Assembly: GCA_900755005.1 (NCBI GenBank)
Contig: CAAEEX010000025.1
Span: forward strand, 1-15,012
Direction: 5' to 3'
DNA: 15,012 bases
Source of the DNA: an uncultured Collinsella sp.
Lineage (GTDB): Bacteria; Actinomycetota; Coriobacteriia; Coriobacteriales; Coriobacteriaceae
Both the position numbers and the translations under genes were made by a program. Shown here in pieces: positions 13,438 to 15,012 of the stretch. The notes below the pieces were generated by a model. That model ran no database searches, had not been told where the DNA came from, and worked only from the letters and a program-made list of their open reading frames with translations. Position 1 is the first letter of the stretch; every line of letters starts with the position of its first letter.

Positions 13438-15012
13438 ATGCGTAATTCTGTATCCGACGTCACGGACGCCGAGATTCTGGACGAGACCCGCGAGGCCATG
13501 ACCCAGGCTGCCTTCGATGCGGCCGATGAGGCCAATGCTGCCCAGGCCGTCGAGTCCGCTACCGAGAGCCTGCCCGCCTTTGACGAGCTGGGGCTTTCGG
13601 ACGAGATGCTTCGCGCTATCGAGAACCTGGGCTACACGGCGCCGACGCCTGTTCAGGCCGGCTCGATTCCTGTGGTGCTCGAAGGCCGCGACCTGCTTGC
13701 CGCTGCTCAGACCGGCACCGGAAAGACGGCCGCCTTTTTGCTGCCGACCATGAACAATCTGGAGCACATCGCTCCTCCCAAACCCGTGCGCGAGCGCGGC
13801 GGCCGCAACCGTCGTCGCGGTGCTAAAAGGCCCGAGGGCAACGGCCGCGGCCCCGTGATGCTCGTCATCACCCCTACGCGCGAGCTTGCCCAGCAGATCG
13901 ACGAGGTCGCGAGCAAGATCGCCGACGTCACCGGCCATGTCGCCGTGACCGTCGTGGGCGGCGTGAGCTACAAGCCGCAGACCGCGGCACTTAAGTACGG
14001 TTGCGATATCCTAGTTGCCACGCCGGGTCGTCTGGTCGACCTGATCGAGCAGGGCGCCTGCCACCTGAACGAGGTTAAGGTCCTGGTGCTCGACGAGGCC
14101 GATCGCATGCTCGACATGGGCTTTTTGCCCGCCGTCCGCCGCATTGTGCGCGAGACGCCGGCCGAGCGCCAGACGCTGCTGTTCTCGGCGACGCTCGACG
14201 AGGAGGCCGTGGGCGAGATCACCGACCTGGTGAGCGACCCGGCCCGCGTGGAGATCGCGCCCGCCACGTCGACCGCCGACACCGTCGATCAGTTTGTGTT
14301 CCCGGTGTCCATCGAGGCAAAGAACAACCTGCTGCCCGAGTTCCTCAAGAAGGAGGGCCCGGAGCGCACCATCGTCTTTATGCGTACCAAGCACCGTGCC
14401 GACAGCTGCTGCCGTCGCCTTGAGCGCAAGGGCATCAAGGCCGCCGCGATTCACGGCAACCGCAGCCAGGCCCAGCGCGAGCGCGCGCTTTCTGCCTTCC
14501 GCGACGGCACCGTCGACGTGCTGGTGGCAACCGATGTTCTCGCCCGCGGCATCGACATTAGCGACGTGCGCTACGTCGTGAACTTTGACGTGCCGGCCGA
14601 GCCGACCGACTATATCCACCGCATTGGCCGTACGGGCCGCGCCGGCGAGCTGGGCTGGGCCATTACGTTTGTGACCGAGCAGGACGTCGACGAGTTCTAC
14701 GAGATCGAGAAGCTCATGGACAAGACCGCCGACATCTACGAGGCCGGCGACCTGCATGTGGGTCCCAATCCGCCCGCGGTTGACCCCGAGCGCGACCCTG
14801 CAGCCTTTAAGGTGAAGAAGAAGACCAAGCGCGGCAAGTCCAAGAGCAAGAAGAAGCTTGAGCAGGCACGTCGTGACGGCAAGCGTAACGGCGATGACTA
14901 CGGCGATGTGGCCGGTCGTTCCAACCGCGGTCGCGATGAGCGCCGCGGCGACGGCGAGCGTCCGAGCCGTCCCAAGCGCGGCGGCAAGACCCGCGTGCGC
15001 GAGGGCGTTCAG
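13438..15012 (+). CDS. DEAD-box ATP-dependent RNA helicase (RhlE/CsdA-like), 3'-truncated
   Basis: 525 residues are visible and the frame is open at the right edge. DEAD-box helicases unwind short RNA duplexes in ribosome assembly, mRNA decay or cold adaptation. Motifs in order: an upstream aromatic with the Q motif (F48 to Q73), motif I AQTGTGKT (90-97), PTREL (146-150), TPGR (195-198), DEAD (219-222) and SAT (250-252). The second RecA domain has TIVFMRTK, HGNRSQAQRERAL, VATDVLARGIDI and HRIGRTGRAG. Two oddities stand out. An acidic, Ala-rich extension of about 45 residues precedes the core. A basic Arg/Gly insertion (RERGGRNRRRGAKRPEG) lies between motif I and PTREL. The visible C-terminal tail is Lys/Arg/Gly-rich, as in RNA-binding tails. 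ATG 13438 is chosen from the modest AAGGA site; the gene is divergent from the FHA gene. Confidence 0.95.
   Translation, partial: MRNSVSDVTDAEILDETREAMTQAAFDAADEANAAQAVESATESLPAFDELGLSDEMLRAIENLGYTAPTPVQAGSIPVVLEGRDLLAAAQTGTGKTAAFLLPTMNNLEHIAPPKPVRERGGRNRRRGAKRPEGNGRGPVMLVITPTRELAQQIDEVASKIADVTGHVAVTVVGGVSYKPQTAALKYGCDILVATPGRLVDLIEQGACHLNEVKVLVLDEADRMLDMGFLPAVRRIVRETPAERQTLLFSATLDEEAVGEITDLVSDPARVEIAPATSTADTVDQFVFPVSIEAKNNLLPEFLKKEGPERTIVFMRTKHRADSCCRRLERKGIKAAAIHGNRSQAQRERALSAFRDGTVDVLVATDVLARGIDISDVRYVVNFDVPAEPTDYIHRIGRTGRAGELGWAITFVTEQDVDEFYEIEKLMDKTADIYEAGDLHVGPNPPAVDPERDPAAFKVKKKTKRGKSKSKKKLEQARRDGKRNGDDYGDVAGRSNRGRDERRGDGERPSRPKRGGKTRVREGVQ

Overview
The window is GC-rich (around 60-65% by eye), densely packed chromosomal DNA. 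Its gene set, gene style and intergenic repeats suggest an anaerobic gut actinobacterium of the Coriobacteriia, most likely Collinsella. That assignment is an inference from recognised protein families; there is no rRNA or other marker gene here.

Layout. At the left edge is the 3' part of a glutamate synthase small subunit (gltD, +). It is followed by a REP-like palindromic element and an unrecognised 235-aa gene (+). Next is repeat array A, a two-domain AbiEi-like/DUF559 nuclease-fold gene (+) and repeat array B. A metal-dependent amidohydrolase (+) follows, with a GAAC-N4-GTTC operator-like palindrome over its promoter and a bidirectional terminator after it. On the minus strand come a small membrane zinc-ribbon protein, a second REP-like element and a copper operon (copA, copZ, csoR, transcribed right to left), with a CsoR-type operator in the copA promoter. 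Array C lies between that promoter and the 3' end of a minus-strand membrane Ser/Thr kinase. An FHA-domain gene lies upstream of the kinase on the same strand. A single repeat unit (D) and a leader region precede a DEAD-box RNA helicase (+) that runs off the right edge.

The most unusual structure is the repeat family A-D. A 15-mer, consensus TCTCRATCTGTAACA, alternates with its reverse complement, and neighbouring copies start 40 bp apart (39-41 in every case). Spacers of about 25 bp therefore separate all copies, both within and between the palindromes. I count 28 copies in four places (8, 6, 12 and 2). Arrays A, B and C each begin 9-24 bp after a stop codon. A and B tightly flank the AbiEi/DUF559-like gene and share a near-duplicate two-unit segment of about 140 bp. 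I do not recognise this array architecture as CRISPR, integron attC, or a classical REP/BIME.

How genes work together: CopA exports Cu(I), CopZ carries it and CsoR represses the operon until copper binds. The kinase and FHA proteins form a plausible phospho-signalling pair, in which the kinase carries a C-terminal DUF6273-like domain predicted to lie outside the membrane. The other genes look like independent transcription units.
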